NCBI GenBank assembly: GCA_045634365.1
Contig: JAZRAC010000032.1
Span: 89,303-153,302 of the forward strand
Direction of reading: 5' to 3'
DNA length: 64,000 nt
Source: HGM04593 sp045634365
GTDB taxonomy: Bacteria; Bacteroidota; Bacteroidia; Bacteroidales; Bacteroidaceae
Shown here: in pieces, positions 9,403-19,395 of the stretch
How the letters are laid out: each line of letters opens with the position of its first letter
How positions within the stretch are numbered: position 1 is the first letter of the stretch
Position numbers and translations under genes: made by a program
Notes under the pieces: generated by a model
The model's input: the letters and a program-made list of their open reading frames with translations, nothing else
The model's database searches: none
Told to the model about the DNA's origin: nothing

Positions 9403-10860
9403 ATGAGATTAAGCGAACTTATAAAAAACATACAATACAGCCGTATAGTACTTCCCAAAGAGGAACCCGAAATAACCGGCGTTAACATAGACTCGCGACA
9501 GATTAAGGCCGGAGATATGTTCATTGCTATGCGCGGCACACAGGTTGACGGGCATCAATATATTGCCGCAGCCGAAGAGAAGGGAGCCGTGGCAATTGTG
9601 TGCGAGAGTATGCCGCAAGCACTGAACCCCAACATTGCCTATATACAGATTACCGATGCACAAAGCATCTGCGGGCAGCTTGCAACAACTTTCTATGGCA
9701 ACCCCACACAGAAACTGAAACTTGTGGGTGTTACAGGAACCAACGGAAAGACCACAATAGCCACACTGCTCTATGAGCTTTTTCGGGAAATGGGGCACAA
9801 ATGCGGCCTTTTGTCTACCGTGTGCAACTATATAGACGGAACAGCCTACCCGTCGACACACACTACCCCCGACGCAATAAACCTCAACCGCTTGCTTGGC
9901 GCAATGGCCGACGAGGGTTGCGAATATGTGTTTATGGAGGTTAGTTCTCACGCGCTTGCACAGGAGCGTGTGGGAGGGCTCACATTCGCAGGAGGAATTT
10001 TCACCAACCTCACCCGCGACCACATTGATTTTCACGAGACAATGGAGAATTATCTCAAATGCAAAAAGAGTTTCTTCGACACACTGCCTCGTGACGCATT
10101 TGCAATAACCAACCTCGACGACAAGAATGGACCGGTGATGGTACAGAATACCCGTGCCGACATTAAGAAATATTCAACCCGCACACTGTGCGACTACAAA
10201 GGGCGCATAGTGGAAACTCACCTCGACGGAATGATTTTGGAGTTCAACAACCGCGAATTTGCCACCCCTCTCACCGGCCGTTTCAACGTGAGCAATCTGC
10301 TTGCCATTTATGGTGCGGCAGTGGAGCTTGGCAAAGAGCCCGAAGAGGTGTTGCGAGTATTAAGCACGCTTAAACCTGTGTCGGGCCGCTTCGAGGCTGT
10401 ACATTCGCACGATGGTGTTTCGGCAATTGTGGATTATGCCCACACACCCGACGCTATAAAAAATGTGCTTGCCACCGTGAACGAAGTGTTGCGCGGCCGC
10501 GGGCAGATTATAACCGTGGTTGGAGCCGGCGGCAACCGCGACAAAGGCAAACGCCCCATTATGGCACAAGAGGCTGTGAAGGGAAGCAACAGAGTGATAA
10601 TAACATCGGACAATCCACGCTTCGAGGAGCCGCAGGATATTATAAATGATATGCTCGCCGGCCTTAACGAGGAGCAGAAAAGGAGCGTCATTGCCATTGT
10701 CGACCGCAAAGAGGCGATAAAGACAGCCTGTGCCTTGGCGCAAAAGGGCGACGTAGTGGTTATTGCCGGTAAAGGGCACGAGAATTATCAGGATATTAAG
10801 GGAGTGAAGCATCACTTCGACGATAAAGAGGTTGTAAAGGAGATTTTTAACATTATATAA
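9403..10860 (+). CDS. murE: UDP-MurNAc-tripeptide synthetase MurE (meso-diaminopimelate type)
   Basis: Cytoplasmic Mur ligase adding the third residue to UDP-MurNAc-L-Ala-D-Glu. The ATP loop GTNGKTT is at 112-118. The residue-selecting motif is D403-N-P-R406, the sequence associated with meso-diaminopimelate; lysine-adding enzymes have different residues there. 485 residues, normal length. murF, which usually acts next, is not in this cluster and must lie elsewhere. Confidence 0.94.
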   Translation: MRLSELIKNIQYSRIVLPKEEPEITGVNIDSRQIKAGDMFIAMRGTQVDGHQYIAAAEEKGAVAIVCESMPQALNPNIAYIQITDAQSICGQLATTFYGNPTQKLKLVGVTGTNGKTTIATLLYELFREMGHKCGLLSTVCNYIDGTAYPSTHTTPDAINLNRLLGAMADEGCEYVFMEVSSHALAQERVGGLTFAGGIFTNLTRDHIDFHETMENYLKCKKSFFDTLPRDAFAITNLDDKNGPVMVQNTRADIKKYSTRTLCDYKGRIVETHLDGMILEFNNREFATPLTGRFNVSNLLAIYGAAVELGKEPEEVLRVLSTLKPVSGRFEAVHSHDGVSAIVDYAHTPDAIKNVLATVNEVLRGRGQIITVVGAGGNRDKGKRPIMAQEAVKGSNRVIITSDNPRFEEPQDIINDMLAGLNEEQKRSVIAIVDRKEAIKTACALAQKGDVVVIAGKGHENYQDIKGVKHHFDDKEVVKEIFNII

Positions 10861-10872
10861 TATATAGAGAGT

Positions 10873-12129
10873 ATGTTATACTATCTTTTTAAGTTATTGC
10901 AGGAATCGGAAATACCTGGTGTGCGTCTGTTTGGTTACACATCGTTTAGAGCACTTATGGCAATAGTATTGGCTCTGCTCATTTCCACAATTTTTGGAGA
11001 ATACTTCATACGTTACTTCAAAAAAAGACAAATTTCGGAAACGTTGCGCGACCTTGACAAAAACAACCTGAAAGTGGGAGTGCCCACTATGGGAGGCCTT
11101 ATTATAATTGTGGCGGTAATTATCCCCTGCCTTCTTATAGGACGGCTCGACAATGTTTATATGATTCTGCTGCTGACAACCACACTATGGCTGGGGTGCG
11201 TGGGCTTTGCCGACGACTATATAAAGACCTTCAAGAAAAACAAGGACGGAATCCCCGGCAAAGTTAAAGTTGTATCGCAAGTGGGGCTTGGACTGCTCAT
11301 CGGGCTCACGCTCTATTTAAGCCCGCAAGCGGTGATGAGGGAAAATGTATCGATGCAGGTAAATAACACAATAGAGGTGCAGCACCGCAGCAAACCCGAA
11401 AAACTTAACAAGACCACAATACCTTTTATAAAAGACCACAACCTTGGTTACAGCGATATTATGGCTTTCTGTGGGGAGTATTCCAATGCTGCCGGATGGG
11501 TACTCTTTGTAATTGTTACCATATTTATCGTAACAGCTGTCTCCAACGGGGCCAACCTTAACGATGGAATGGACGGAATGCTTGCCGGCAATGCTGCAAT
11601 AATAGGAGTGACGCTTGCCATACTCGCTTATGTGGGAAGCCACGTAAATTGGGCGGAGTATTTCAATATAATGTATCTGCCGGGAAGCGAAGAGGTGGTT
11701 ATCTTCACATTCGCATTCATTGGAGCACTCATAGGCTTTCTGTGGTACAATTCATTCCCCGCACAGGTGTTTATGGGCGATACAGGCAGCCTCACCATCG
11801 GTGGTATTGTTGCAGTTGTGGCCATTCTCATACACAAGGAGATTTTATTGGTGCTGCTGTGTGGAATTTTTGTGGTGGAAAATCTTTCTGTAATGACACA
11901 GGTGGCCTACTTTAAGCGTGGCAAGAAGCGCGGAATAAAGCAAAGGCTTTTCCGTTGCACCCCTCTGCACCACCACTACACAATAAGTGACGAGAAACTC
12001 GACAGTGAGTGTAAATATATGTTCAAAGGGCCACAAAGACCAATGCACGAGGCAAAGGTAACAATGCGTTTCTGGATTGTAACCATTATTTTGGCGGCAA
12101 TAACACTTATGACATTAAAGGTACGATAA
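10873..12129 (+). CDS. mraY: phospho-MurNAc-pentapeptide transferase MraY
   Basis: Polytopic enzyme transferring phospho-MurNAc-pentapeptide to undecaprenyl phosphate to make lipid I. Conserved blocks include PTMGG near residue 74, FADDYIK, NLNDGMDGM and MGDTGSL, and the HHHY histidine cluster near the C-terminus. At 418 residues it is longer than the roughly 360 of E. coli. The extra length is a hydrophilic stretch around residues 150-200, a region that I recall being expanded in Bacteroidota MraY. Confidence 0.94.
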   Translation: MLYYLFKLLQESEIPGVRLFGYTSFRALMAIVLALLISTIFGEYFIRYFKKRQISETLRDLDKNNLKVGVPTMGGLIIIVAVIIPCLLIGRLDNVYMILLLTTTLWLGCVGFADDYIKTFKKNKDGIPGKVKVVSQVGLGLLIGLTLYLSPQAVMRENVSMQVNNTIEVQHRSKPEKLNKTTIPFIKDHNLGYSDIMAFCGEYSNAAGWVLFVIVTIFIVTAVSNGANLNDGMDGMLAGNAAIIGVTLAILAYVGSHVNWAEYFNIMYLPGSEEVVIFTFAFIGALIGFLWYNSFPAQVFMGDTGSLTIGGIVAVVAILIHKEILLVLLCGIFVVENLSVMTQVAYFKRGKKRGIKQRLFRCTPLHHHYTISDEKLDSECKYMFKGPQRPMHEAKVTMRFWIVTIILAAITLMTLKVR

Positions 12130-12133
12130 GAAG

Positions 12134-13465
12134 ATGGAGAAAAGAATTGTGATATTGGGAGCAGGAGAGAGCGGTTGCGGCGCAGCTGTTCTTGCCAACA
12201 AGCTCGGGTTCGATGTTTTTGTGTCGGACTTTGGCGCCATTGCCGACAAATACAAGAATATGCTCGACAGCTACGGCATACGTTGGGAGGAGAAGCAGCA
12301 CAGCGAGGATATTATTCTTGCCGCCGCCGAGGTTATAAAAAGCCCCGGAATACCACACGAGGCACCCATAATCGTGAAAATAAAGGAAGCAGGTATTCCC
12401 ATAATTTCGGAAATTGAGTTTGCCGGCCGTTACACAAATGCCAAAATGATATGTATCACAGGCAGCAACGGAAAAACCACGACAACATCGCTCATATACC
12501 ACATATTTCGCGAAGCGGGGCTCAATGTGGGGCTTGCCGGAAACATTGGCAACAGCCTTGCCCTGCAAGTTGCCGAGGACGACAAGGACTACTACATTGT
12601 GGAACTGAGCAGCTTCCAGCTTGATAATATGTATGAGTTTCGTGCCAATGTGGCGGTGCTTATGAATATAACCCCCGACCACCTTGACCGTTACGAACAT
12701 AGTATGCAGAAGTATGTCGATGCAAAATTGCGTATTCTGCAAAATCAGCAACAAGAGGATGCCTTTATCTATTGGAACGACGACCCTATAATAAAGAGTG
12801 AATTGCCAAAATACAAACACGGTAGGCTCTACCCCTTTGCCGAGGAGAAGAGCGAGGGGTTGGGCGCATACACCGAAGAGCACAAATTGGTGTTCACCGA
12901 GCCTGTCCCGTTCAATATGGAGCTCGAAGAACTTGCACTCACAGGCAAGCACAACCTATATAACTCAATGGCAGCAGGAATTTCGGCCAATGTAGCCGGA
13001 ATACGCAAAGAAACCATCAGAGAGGCATTGAGCAGCTTCACGGGCGTGGAGCACCGATTGGAAAAGGTGGCAAAAATAAACGGGGTTGAATATATACACG
13101 ACTCAAAAGCCACAAATGTAAACAGTTGTTGGTACGCTTTACAGAGTATGAAGAGAAAGACTGTGCTCATTCTCGGAGGCAAGGACAAGGGCAACGATTA
13201 TAGCGAGATTGCTCCTCTTGTGAAGGAGAAATGCAGCGGGCTCATATTCTTGGGAGCCGACAATGCCAAACTGCACAGTTTCTTCGACAGCTTCGGCCTG
13301 CCCATTGCCGACACTCACTCTATGCAAGAGTGCGTGGATGCTGCATATAAAATGGCAAAAAGCGGCGAAACGGTGCTGTTGAGCCCCTGTTGCGCGAGCT
13401 TCGACCTGTTCAAGAGTTACGAGGACCGCGGCAAGCAATTCAAAGAACTTGTTTGTAAATTATAA
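12134..13465 (+). CDS. murD: UDP-MurNAc-L-alanine:D-glutamate ligase MurD
   Basis: Mur ligase that adds D-glutamate in the second peptide step. An N-terminal Rossmann-like domain with the GAGESG glycine motif precedes the ATP loop GSNGKTTT and the NITPDHLDRY segment. The C-terminal domain contains DSKATN. 443 residues, normal. It sits 4 bp after mraY and 15 bp before ftsW. Confidence 0.94.
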   Translation: MEKRIVILGAGESGCGAAVLANKLGFDVFVSDFGAIADKYKNMLDSYGIRWEEKQHSEDIILAAAEVIKSPGIPHEAPIIVKIKEAGIPIISEIEFAGRYTNAKMICITGSNGKTTTTSLIYHIFREAGLNVGLAGNIGNSLALQVAEDDKDYYIVELSSFQLDNMYEFRANVAVLMNITPDHLDRYEHSMQKYVDAKLRILQNQQQEDAFIYWNDDPIIKSELPKYKHGRLYPFAEEKSEGLGAYTEEHKLVFTEPVPFNMELEELALTGKHNLYNSMAAGISANVAGIRKETIREALSSFTGVEHRLEKVAKINGVEYIHDSKATNVNSCWYALQSMKRKTVLILGGKDKGNDYSEIAPLVKEKCSGLIFLGADNAKLHSFFDSFGLPIADTHSMQECVDAAYKMAKSGETVLLSPCCASFDLFKSYEDRGKQFKELVCKL

Positions 13466-13480
13466 ATTAAGAGGCGATAG

Positions 13481-14755
13481 ATGGGAAAAGGTATCACAAG
13501 AAGAATTTTCAAGGGAGATAAAGTTATATGGACCATATTCTTCCTCCTGTGCTCATTGTCGTTGGTGGAGGTATTCAGCGCATTGAGCCGCCAGACTTAC
13601 GCCACACACAACTATTGGCAACCTATTACAAAGCATGCAATGTTTCTCATTGCGGGCGTGGGGGTCGTGTGGTTCATACACAATATGAAAATATCGTGGA
13701 TTAAACGCTTCTCGTACCTTACATACGGCGCCGGAGTGGTGCTACTCATCTGGGCGTTGATTGGAGGTGACACATACAACGATAGTACACGATGGGTAAC
13801 AATCCTGGGAGTACGTTTCCAGCCATTGGAGATTGCCAAAATGGGAGTGGTTATGACTACTGCCTTTGTGCTTGCAAAAGCACAGAGCGAGGAGGGTACC
13901 GACCTTAAAGCTATGAAGAAAATTCTGCTGCTATGCGCCGTGCCCTGCTTCTTTATATTGCTGGAAAACCTCTCAACAGTAGTTATTGTGGCATTCACCG
14001 TGCTATTTATGATGTTCATCGGGCGTGTCTATTGGAAGCATCTGTTAAAACTCGTTGGAGTGTGCCTGCTCATTGGTGTTACATTCCTGTCGATTATTAT
14101 GCTTGTTCCAAACAATATTAACGAGAATGGCGGCAGCTTGGAGCGTAAGATACACAGCAAAGCCCTCACTTGGAAAAACCGTATAATTGATGTGGACTCA
14201 AAAGGCCCTGTAAAGCCCAAAGACTATAAAATAAGCGGAAACGAGCAACGAACATACGCGAGCATTGCAATTGCGTCGAGCGGGCTCATAGGCAAAGGAC
14301 CGGGAAACTCGGTGCAACGCGATTTTATTCCGCACGCATACTCCGACTTTATTTATGCTATAATAATCGAGGAGCTTGGGCTCATTGGAGGGTTCATTGT
14401 GATAATGCTCTATCTGACGATACTCTATCGCTGCGGCACCATCGCCGCAAAATGCGAGGACCCTTATCCGGCGTTCCTTGTAATGGGCGTGGGAATGATT
14501 ATAACCTTTCAGGCACTGTTGCATATGACAATTTCGGTGGGAGGGCCTGTAACAGGACAGCCCCTGCCTCTTGTGAGCCAAGGAGGAACATCTATTCTTA
14601 TAAATTGTATCTACATTGGAATTATTTTAAGCATAAGCCGCTATGTGAAAAGGCTTAACAAAGAGAACAGCACTGCCGATGATACAAAAAACACAAAGAG
14701 TGAAGGCTACGATATTGAAAATATAAACCGAGTGAATTATGAAGAAGGAGTATAG
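13481..14755 (+). CDS. ftsW: septal peptidoglycan glycosyltransferase FtsW
   Basis: SEDS-family membrane glycosyltransferase that polymerises lipid II at the septum with FtsI. The 424-residue protein has about ten hydrophobic segments, a large periplasmic loop around residues 205-260 (GGSLERKIHSKAL and following) and the late conserved segment GQPLPLVSQGGTS. The last 17 bp overlap murG. A hydrophilic tail of about 35 residues follows the last membrane segment. Confidence 0.93.
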   Translation: MGKGITRRIFKGDKVIWTIFFLLCSLSLVEVFSALSRQTYATHNYWQPITKHAMFLIAGVGVVWFIHNMKISWIKRFSYLTYGAGVVLLIWALIGGDTYNDSTRWVTILGVRFQPLEIAKMGVVMTTAFVLAKAQSEEGTDLKAMKKILLLCAVPCFFILLENLSTVVIVAFTVLFMMFIGRVYWKHLLKLVGVCLLIGVTFLSIIMLVPNNINENGGSLERKIHSKALTWKNRIIDVDSKGPVKPKDYKISGNEQRTYASIAIASSGLIGKGPGNSVQRDFIPHAYSDFIYAIIIEELGLIGGFIVIMLYLTILYRCGTIAAKCEDPYPAFLVMGVGMIITFQALLHMTISVGGPVTGQPLPLVSQGGTSILINCIYIGIILSISRYVKRLNKENSTADDTKNTKSEGYDIENINRVNYEEGV

Positions 14756-15893
14756 AATTATAATCAGCGGAGGAGGAACCGGTGGACACATTTTCCCCGC
14801 CCTCTCAATTGCCGATGCTATAAGAAGCAAGTATCCTAATACAAAAATCCTGTTTGTGGGTGCCGATAATCGTATGGAAATGCAGCGTGTCCCTGCCGCA
14901 GGATACGACATTGTGGGGCTGCCCATTGCCGGATTCGACCGCAAGCATCTGTGGAAAAACATAAAGGTTCTGTGGCTCATTCTCAAAAGCCAACGTATGG
15001 CAAAAAAGGTTATAAAAGAGTTTGCGCCACAAGTAGCTGTGGGAGTGGGCGGATACGCCAGCGGCCCCACACTCAAAATGGCGGCAAGTATGAATATTCC
15101 CACACTTATACAGGAGCAGAACTCCTATGCGGGAGTTACCAACAAAATTCTTGCAAAAAAAGCAAAAATGATTTGTGTAGCCTATGAGGGAATGGAGCGT
15201 TTCTTCCCTCACGAGAAGCTGAAACTCACCGGTAACCCTGTGCGCCAAGCACTGCTTGATATGCGTACCAACCGCATTGCGGCTATGAAGGAGATGAACC
15301 TCGACCCCGAAAAGCGTTGCGTACTCATCGTGGGTGGCAGCCTTGGTGCCCGCAGCATAAACGAGAGTATCATAAACAACCTTAATATAATAAAGGAGAA
15401 CCCCGATATTCAGTTTGTGTGGCAGACAGGAAAACTTTACTACGAGGAGATGGTGGAACGAGCCGTAAAAGAGGGCAAGCCCGACAATCTGACAATAACC
15501 GACTTTGTGAGCAATATGGCAAACGCTCTTAATGCAGCCAACCTTGTTGTTTCGCGTGCCGGAGCCGGTTCAATTTCGGAATTTGCACTATTGGGCAAGG
15601 CAGTAATTCTTGTGCCGTCGCCCAACGTATCGGAGGACCATCAGACAAAGAATGCAATGGCTCTTGTGGAGAAAGGGGCCGCAATATATGTGGCCGACGC
15701 AAAAGCCAACGACGAACTTCTGCAAAGAGCGGTGGCCACAGTGGTCGACGATGCGAAACTCGCCTCGCTCGAAGAGAATATTGTGAAAATGGCAAAGCCC
15801 AATGCCGCACAAGAGATTGCCGAGGAGGTGCTGATGCTTGCCGATGCTTATCTTGAAAAGGAAACACGTCGCATAAAAGAGAATATAAAATAA
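14739..15893 (+). CDS. murG: undecaprenyldiphospho-MurNAc-pentapeptide GlcNAc transferase MurG
   Basis: Membrane-associated GT-B enzyme adding GlcNAc to lipid I to form lipid II. N-terminal GGGTGGHIFPAL is the signature lipid-acceptor loop. The C-terminal half carries the UDP-GlcNAc site (GGSLGA, then RAGAGSISE). 384 residues. It overlaps ftsW by 17 bp and murC by one base (TAATG), so translation is probably coupled. Confidence 0.95.
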   Translation: MKKEYRIIISGGGTGGHIFPALSIADAIRSKYPNTKILFVGADNRMEMQRVPAAGYDIVGLPIAGFDRKHLWKNIKVLWLILKSQRMAKKVIKEFAPQVAVGVGGYASGPTLKMAASMNIPTLIQEQNSYAGVTNKILAKKAKMICVAYEGMERFFPHEKLKLTGNPVRQALLDMRTNRIAAMKEMNLDPEKRCVLIVGGSLGARSINESIINNLNIIKENPDIQFVWQTGKLYYEEMVERAVKEGKPDNLTITDFVSNMANALNAANLVVSRAGAGSISEFALLGKAVILVPSPNVSEDHQTKNAMALVEKGAAIYVADAKANDELLQRAVATVVDDAKLASLEENIVKMAKPNAAQEIAEEVLMLADAYLEKETRRIKENIK

Positions 15894-17281
15894 TGGAACT
15901 TAAAGATATTAAACAGGTATATTTCCTCGGTGCCGGAGGCATAGGAATGAGCGCGCTGGTGAGATACTTCCTGAGCGAAGGCAAAGTGGTTGCCGGATAC
16001 GACCGCACCCCCAGCCCACTCACCGAGAAACTCATCGAAGAGGGTGCGCAGCTTCACTTTGAAGAGAGCATCGACCTTGTGCCCGAGTGTTGTAAGAACC
16101 CCGAGGGCACCTTGGTTGTATACACCCCCGCAATCCCTGCCGATCACAAGGAGTGGGCACTCTTCGGCAACGGGAGCTTCACCGTGAAGAAACGTGCAGA
16201 GGTATTGGGCATAATCACAGGCGACAAGCAGGGTGTTTGTGCCGCCGGAACACACGGCAAGACCACCACATCCACAATGACGGCCCATCTGTTGCACCAA
16301 TCGCATATAGACTGTGCCGCCTTCCTCGGAGGTATTTCAAAGAACTACAAGAGCAACCTCATACTCACCGACAAGAGCGACTTTGTGGTTATAGAGGCCG
16401 ACGAATACGACCGCTCGTTCCTGCACTTAAAACCCTTCATTGCCACAATAACATCGGCCGACCCCGACCATCTTGATATTTACGGCAACAAAGAGAATTA
16501 CCTCGAAGCGTTTGCACAGTTTACCGAGAGAATAAAAGAGGGCGGCTATCTTATTATGCACGAGGGGTTGGAGGTTAAGCCACGCACAAAGCCCGGGGTA
16601 ACCACATATATATACGGAAGGGAGAAGGGCGACTTTCACGCCCGCAACATACGCATCGGCAACGGCACCATAATAATAGATTATGTGTCGCCGTGGCAGA
16701 CAATAAAGGATGTGGAGCTTGGGGTACCCGTGAGCATAAACATCGACAATGGCATTGCATCGATGGCTATGGCCGAACTTTGCGGTGCCACTGCCGAGGA
16801 GATTAGAGAGGGAATGAGAAGCTTTGCCGGAGCCGACCGCCGCTTCGATTTTCATATAAAGAATGAGAATGTTGTGCTGCTCAGCGATTATGCCCACCAC
16901 CCCGACGAGGTTAAAGCCTGCGCACATTCGCTAAAAGAGCTTTACAGCGACAGAAAGATAACAGCACTCTTCCAGCCCCATCTGTTCAGCCGCACAAAAG
17001 ACTTTTACAAGGAGTTTGCCGAGAGCCTCTCACTCTTCGACGAGGTAATACTCACCGATATTTACCCCGCACGCGAACTGCCGATAGAGGGAGTGACAAG
17101 CAAACTCATATTCGACAACCTTAAAGAGGGAGTAAGCAAAAGTATGTGCAGCCGTAGCGATGTACTCAGAACCATAGAGGAGAAAAGCAACGAAATTGAG
17201 GTTCTTGTATCGTTGGGTGCCGGCGACCTTGAAAATGACATATTGCAAATGAAGAATATATTAACCGCCAAAAAATGCTGA
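15893..17281 (+). CDS. murC: UDP-MurNAc:L-alanine ligase MurC
   Basis: First Mur ligase, joining L-alanine to UDP-MurNAc. An N-terminal nucleotide-binding loop GAGGIGMS is followed by the ATP loop GTHGKTTT, the EADEYDRSF segment and DYAHHPDE in the C-terminal domain. The order of motifs and the 462-residue length are those of MurC rather than Mpl. It overlaps murG by 1 bp and ftsQ by 7 bp. Confidence 0.95.
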   Translation: MELKDIKQVYFLGAGGIGMSALVRYFLSEGKVVAGYDRTPSPLTEKLIEEGAQLHFEESIDLVPECCKNPEGTLVVYTPAIPADHKEWALFGNGSFTVKKRAEVLGIITGDKQGVCAAGTHGKTTTSTMTAHLLHQSHIDCAAFLGGISKNYKSNLILTDKSDFVVIEADEYDRSFLHLKPFIATITSADPDHLDIYGNKENYLEAFAQFTERIKEGGYLIMHEGLEVKPRTKPGVTTYIYGREKGDFHARNIRIGNGTIIIDYVSPWQTIKDVELGVPVSINIDNGIASMAMAELCGATAEEIREGMRSFAGADRRFDFHIKNENVVLLSDYAHHPDEVKACAHSLKELYSDRKITALFQPHLFSRTKDFYKEFAESLSLFDEVILTDIYPARELPIEGVTSKLIFDNLKEGVSKSMCSRSDVLRTIEEKSNEIEVLVSLGAGDLENDILQMKNILTAKKC

Positions 17282-18006
17282 AAAAAATTCTCACATACGT
17301 GGTTGCAGCAATAGCCTTGTGCTACATTGCATTTGCACTGCTCGTTCTCACAAGGGGGGAGCAGGGCAAGGTGTGCCAAGGGGTGGAGATAACCATTCAC
17401 GACAAGGGATACGGTACAATATCGGCCGAGGAGATTGAAGAGCTCATACACCGCAAGCACGGCAAGTTCAAAGGGGTTGCACTCGACAATATCGATTGCG
17501 AGAAGTTGGAACTGCTCATAAACAGCCTGTCGGTGGTAGAAGAGTGCCAATGCTTCAAGACACACAAAGGGTTTGTAGGAATAAACATCGATTGCAAGAT
17601 ACCCATACTGCACGCCTATGATGTAAGCGGTCGTGAATTTTATATTGACAAAAAGGGAGACATAATAGAGGGGATAAACAGCGCGGTGTATCTGCCTGTT
17701 GCCAGCGGATTCATAAACAGGAGTATGGCGAAAAACGAATTGCTCACGCTTGCCGAATTTATGCAGGAGAATCGTTTTTGGAACGAGCAGGTGGAGCAGA
17801 TTTTCTTCACGGCACAAGGCAACATTATACTCGTCCCACGCATAGGCAACCACACGATAGAGCTCGGCAAGATAGATAATCTTGAAAAAAAGCTCGACAA
17901 GTTGAGAAAATTCTACGAAAAGGGGCTGAACACCATCGGGTGGGATAAATACAGAAAGATAAACATTGAATTTGAAGAACAGGTTATTTGCACCAAGAAA
18001 AACTAA
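17275..18006 (+). CDS. ftsQ: FtsQ-like cell division protein
   Basis: Bitopic division protein of 243 residues with one membrane segment (about 5-28) and a periplasmic part matching the shape of a POTRA plus beta domain (for example the GYGTISAEEIEELI start). FtsQ scaffolds FtsL and the rest of the divisome. Sequence conservation in Bacteroidota is weak, so position between murC and ftsA is a main argument. It overlaps murC by 7 bp and lies 3 bp before ftsA. Confidence 0.85.
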   Translation: MLKKILTYVVAAIALCYIAFALLVLTRGEQGKVCQGVEITIHDKGYGTISAEEIEELIHRKHGKFKGVALDNIDCEKLELLINSLSVVEECQCFKTHKGFVGINIDCKIPILHAYDVSGREFYIDKKGDIIEGINSAVYLPVASGFINRSMAKNELLTLAEFMQENRFWNEQVEQIFFTAQGNIILVPRIGNHTIELGKIDNLEKKLDKLRKFYEKGLNTIGWDKYRKINIEFEEQVICTKKN

Positions 18007-18009
18007 TTT

Positions 18010-19365
18010 ATGGGAACAAAAAATTATATCACAGCTATTGAGATTGGCTCGTCCAAAGTGTCGGGAGTCATAGGTATTGAAACATACGAGGGAATGAAGA
18101 TAATCGCCTATGCTTGCGAGCCTGTGGATGGTTTTATTTCAAAAGGCGTGGTGCGCAATGTCGATGCAACAAGCGCCTGCCTCACCAATATAATAAACCG
18201 CTTGGAAACACAGCTCGACAATAAGATTAACATCGAGAAGGCATATATAAACATAGGCGGCCTGTCGGTGCACTCAATAAAATCGACCATAAAGAGAGAG
18301 TTTGACGAATACACCAAGATTACCCCCAATATCATCGACAGTATGGCACTCGACAATGATAATGAGTTTATTGTTCCCGAGGGCTATCAGAAGGTACAGG
18401 TAATAGTACAGGAGTATAAGCTCGACGGCAGCATAAACACCGCTCCCACCGGATTTCACACACGTTGCATAGAGTGCAGCTACCTTAACATTGTTATTAA
18501 GGAGCAGTTTATGAAGCAACTGTGCGAGAGCTTCGAAATGGCAAAAATAGAGATTGTCGACAGCTTCTGTGCCGCAAAAATAGATGCCGATAATCTGCTC
18601 GACAAAGACCACAAGAGAAACTGCGCACTGGTAAATATGGGAGCCGAAACTACCACAATATCCATCTATCGCGACGAACTGCTGCGCAAGCTGATAGTGC
18701 TTCCGTTGGGTGGCGAGAGTATCACAAAAGATATTTGTGCCGAGCACGTATCGCGCGAAGAGGCCGAGCAGCTAAAAATATTCAAAGGCTACAACTCAAC
18801 CATTGTCGATAATTCGCCCATTCCCAACGAAGTGCTTAACAAGATTATAGAGGCACGCGTGAGCGAAATTCTGCTGAATATAAAGAACCAGATTGCAACA
18901 TCGGGCGAGAAGGTTACTCAAATTCTGTTCATCGGCGGAGCGGCAAGGCTGAAAAACCTCTCACAGCTCACAAAGGAGTACCTCCCCACATTCGAAACAA
19001 GAATAATGACAGAGCCCTCGCTCAACAGTTTCAGCGACAGCAACCTCTATCTTGCCGATGGAGCAATAACCCCCACCCTCTTCGGGCTTTTAAGCACAGG
19101 CAAAGAGAATTGCTGCAAGGAGATTAAGCCCAAAGAACCGGTAAAGCCCATACAAACCTCGCTGTTCGACGAAGAGCCACAGCAAGAAGAGATTAAAAAA
19201 CCACAGCCCGAACCGGAACCCACAAAGAAAGATAAGGTGAAAAAAACCGAAAAGGATAAGGATAAAAATATATTCGGCGGGCTATTCGGTTGGGTAAACA
19301 AAGGCAAGGACGTTTGGAAAGACCTCAAAGATAATATAACCGAGGAGGAGAGCGACGACGAGTAA
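18010..19365 (+). CDS. ftsA: cell division protein FtsA
   Basis: Actin-like ATPase that tethers FtsZ to the membrane. Ribonuclease H-like phosphate loops are visible (IEIGSSKVSGVIG at the N-terminus, VNMGAETTTIS in the middle, FIGGAARLKNL late), with a 1C/SHS2 domain between. The C-terminal about 75 residues are charged and low in complexity (EPEPTKKDKVKKTEKDKDK) and precede a short end segment (FGGLFGWVNKG) that may be the membrane-targeting helix. 451 residues. FtsZ follows after 30 bp. Confidence 0.93.
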   Translation: MGTKNYITAIEIGSSKVSGVIGIETYEGMKIIAYACEPVDGFISKGVVRNVDATSACLTNIINRLETQLDNKINIEKAYINIGGLSVHSIKSTIKREFDEYTKITPNIIDSMALDNDNEFIVPEGYQKVQVIVQEYKLDGSINTAPTGFHTRCIECSYLNIVIKEQFMKQLCESFEMAKIEIVDSFCAAKIDADNLLDKDHKRNCALVNMGAETTTISIYRDELLRKLIVLPLGGESITKDICAEHVSREEAEQLKIFKGYNSTIVDNSPIPNEVLNKIIEARVSEILLNIKNQIATSGEKVTQILFIGGAARLKNLSQLTKEYLPTFETRIMTEPSLNSFSDSNLYLADGAITPTLFGLLSTGKENCCKEIKPKEPVKPIQTSLFDEEPQQEEIKKPQPEPEPTKKDKVKKTEKDKDKNIFGGLFGWVNKGKDVWKDLKDNITEEESDDE

Positions 19366-19395
19366 TCACGAATAATCGAAATAACAGATACAACT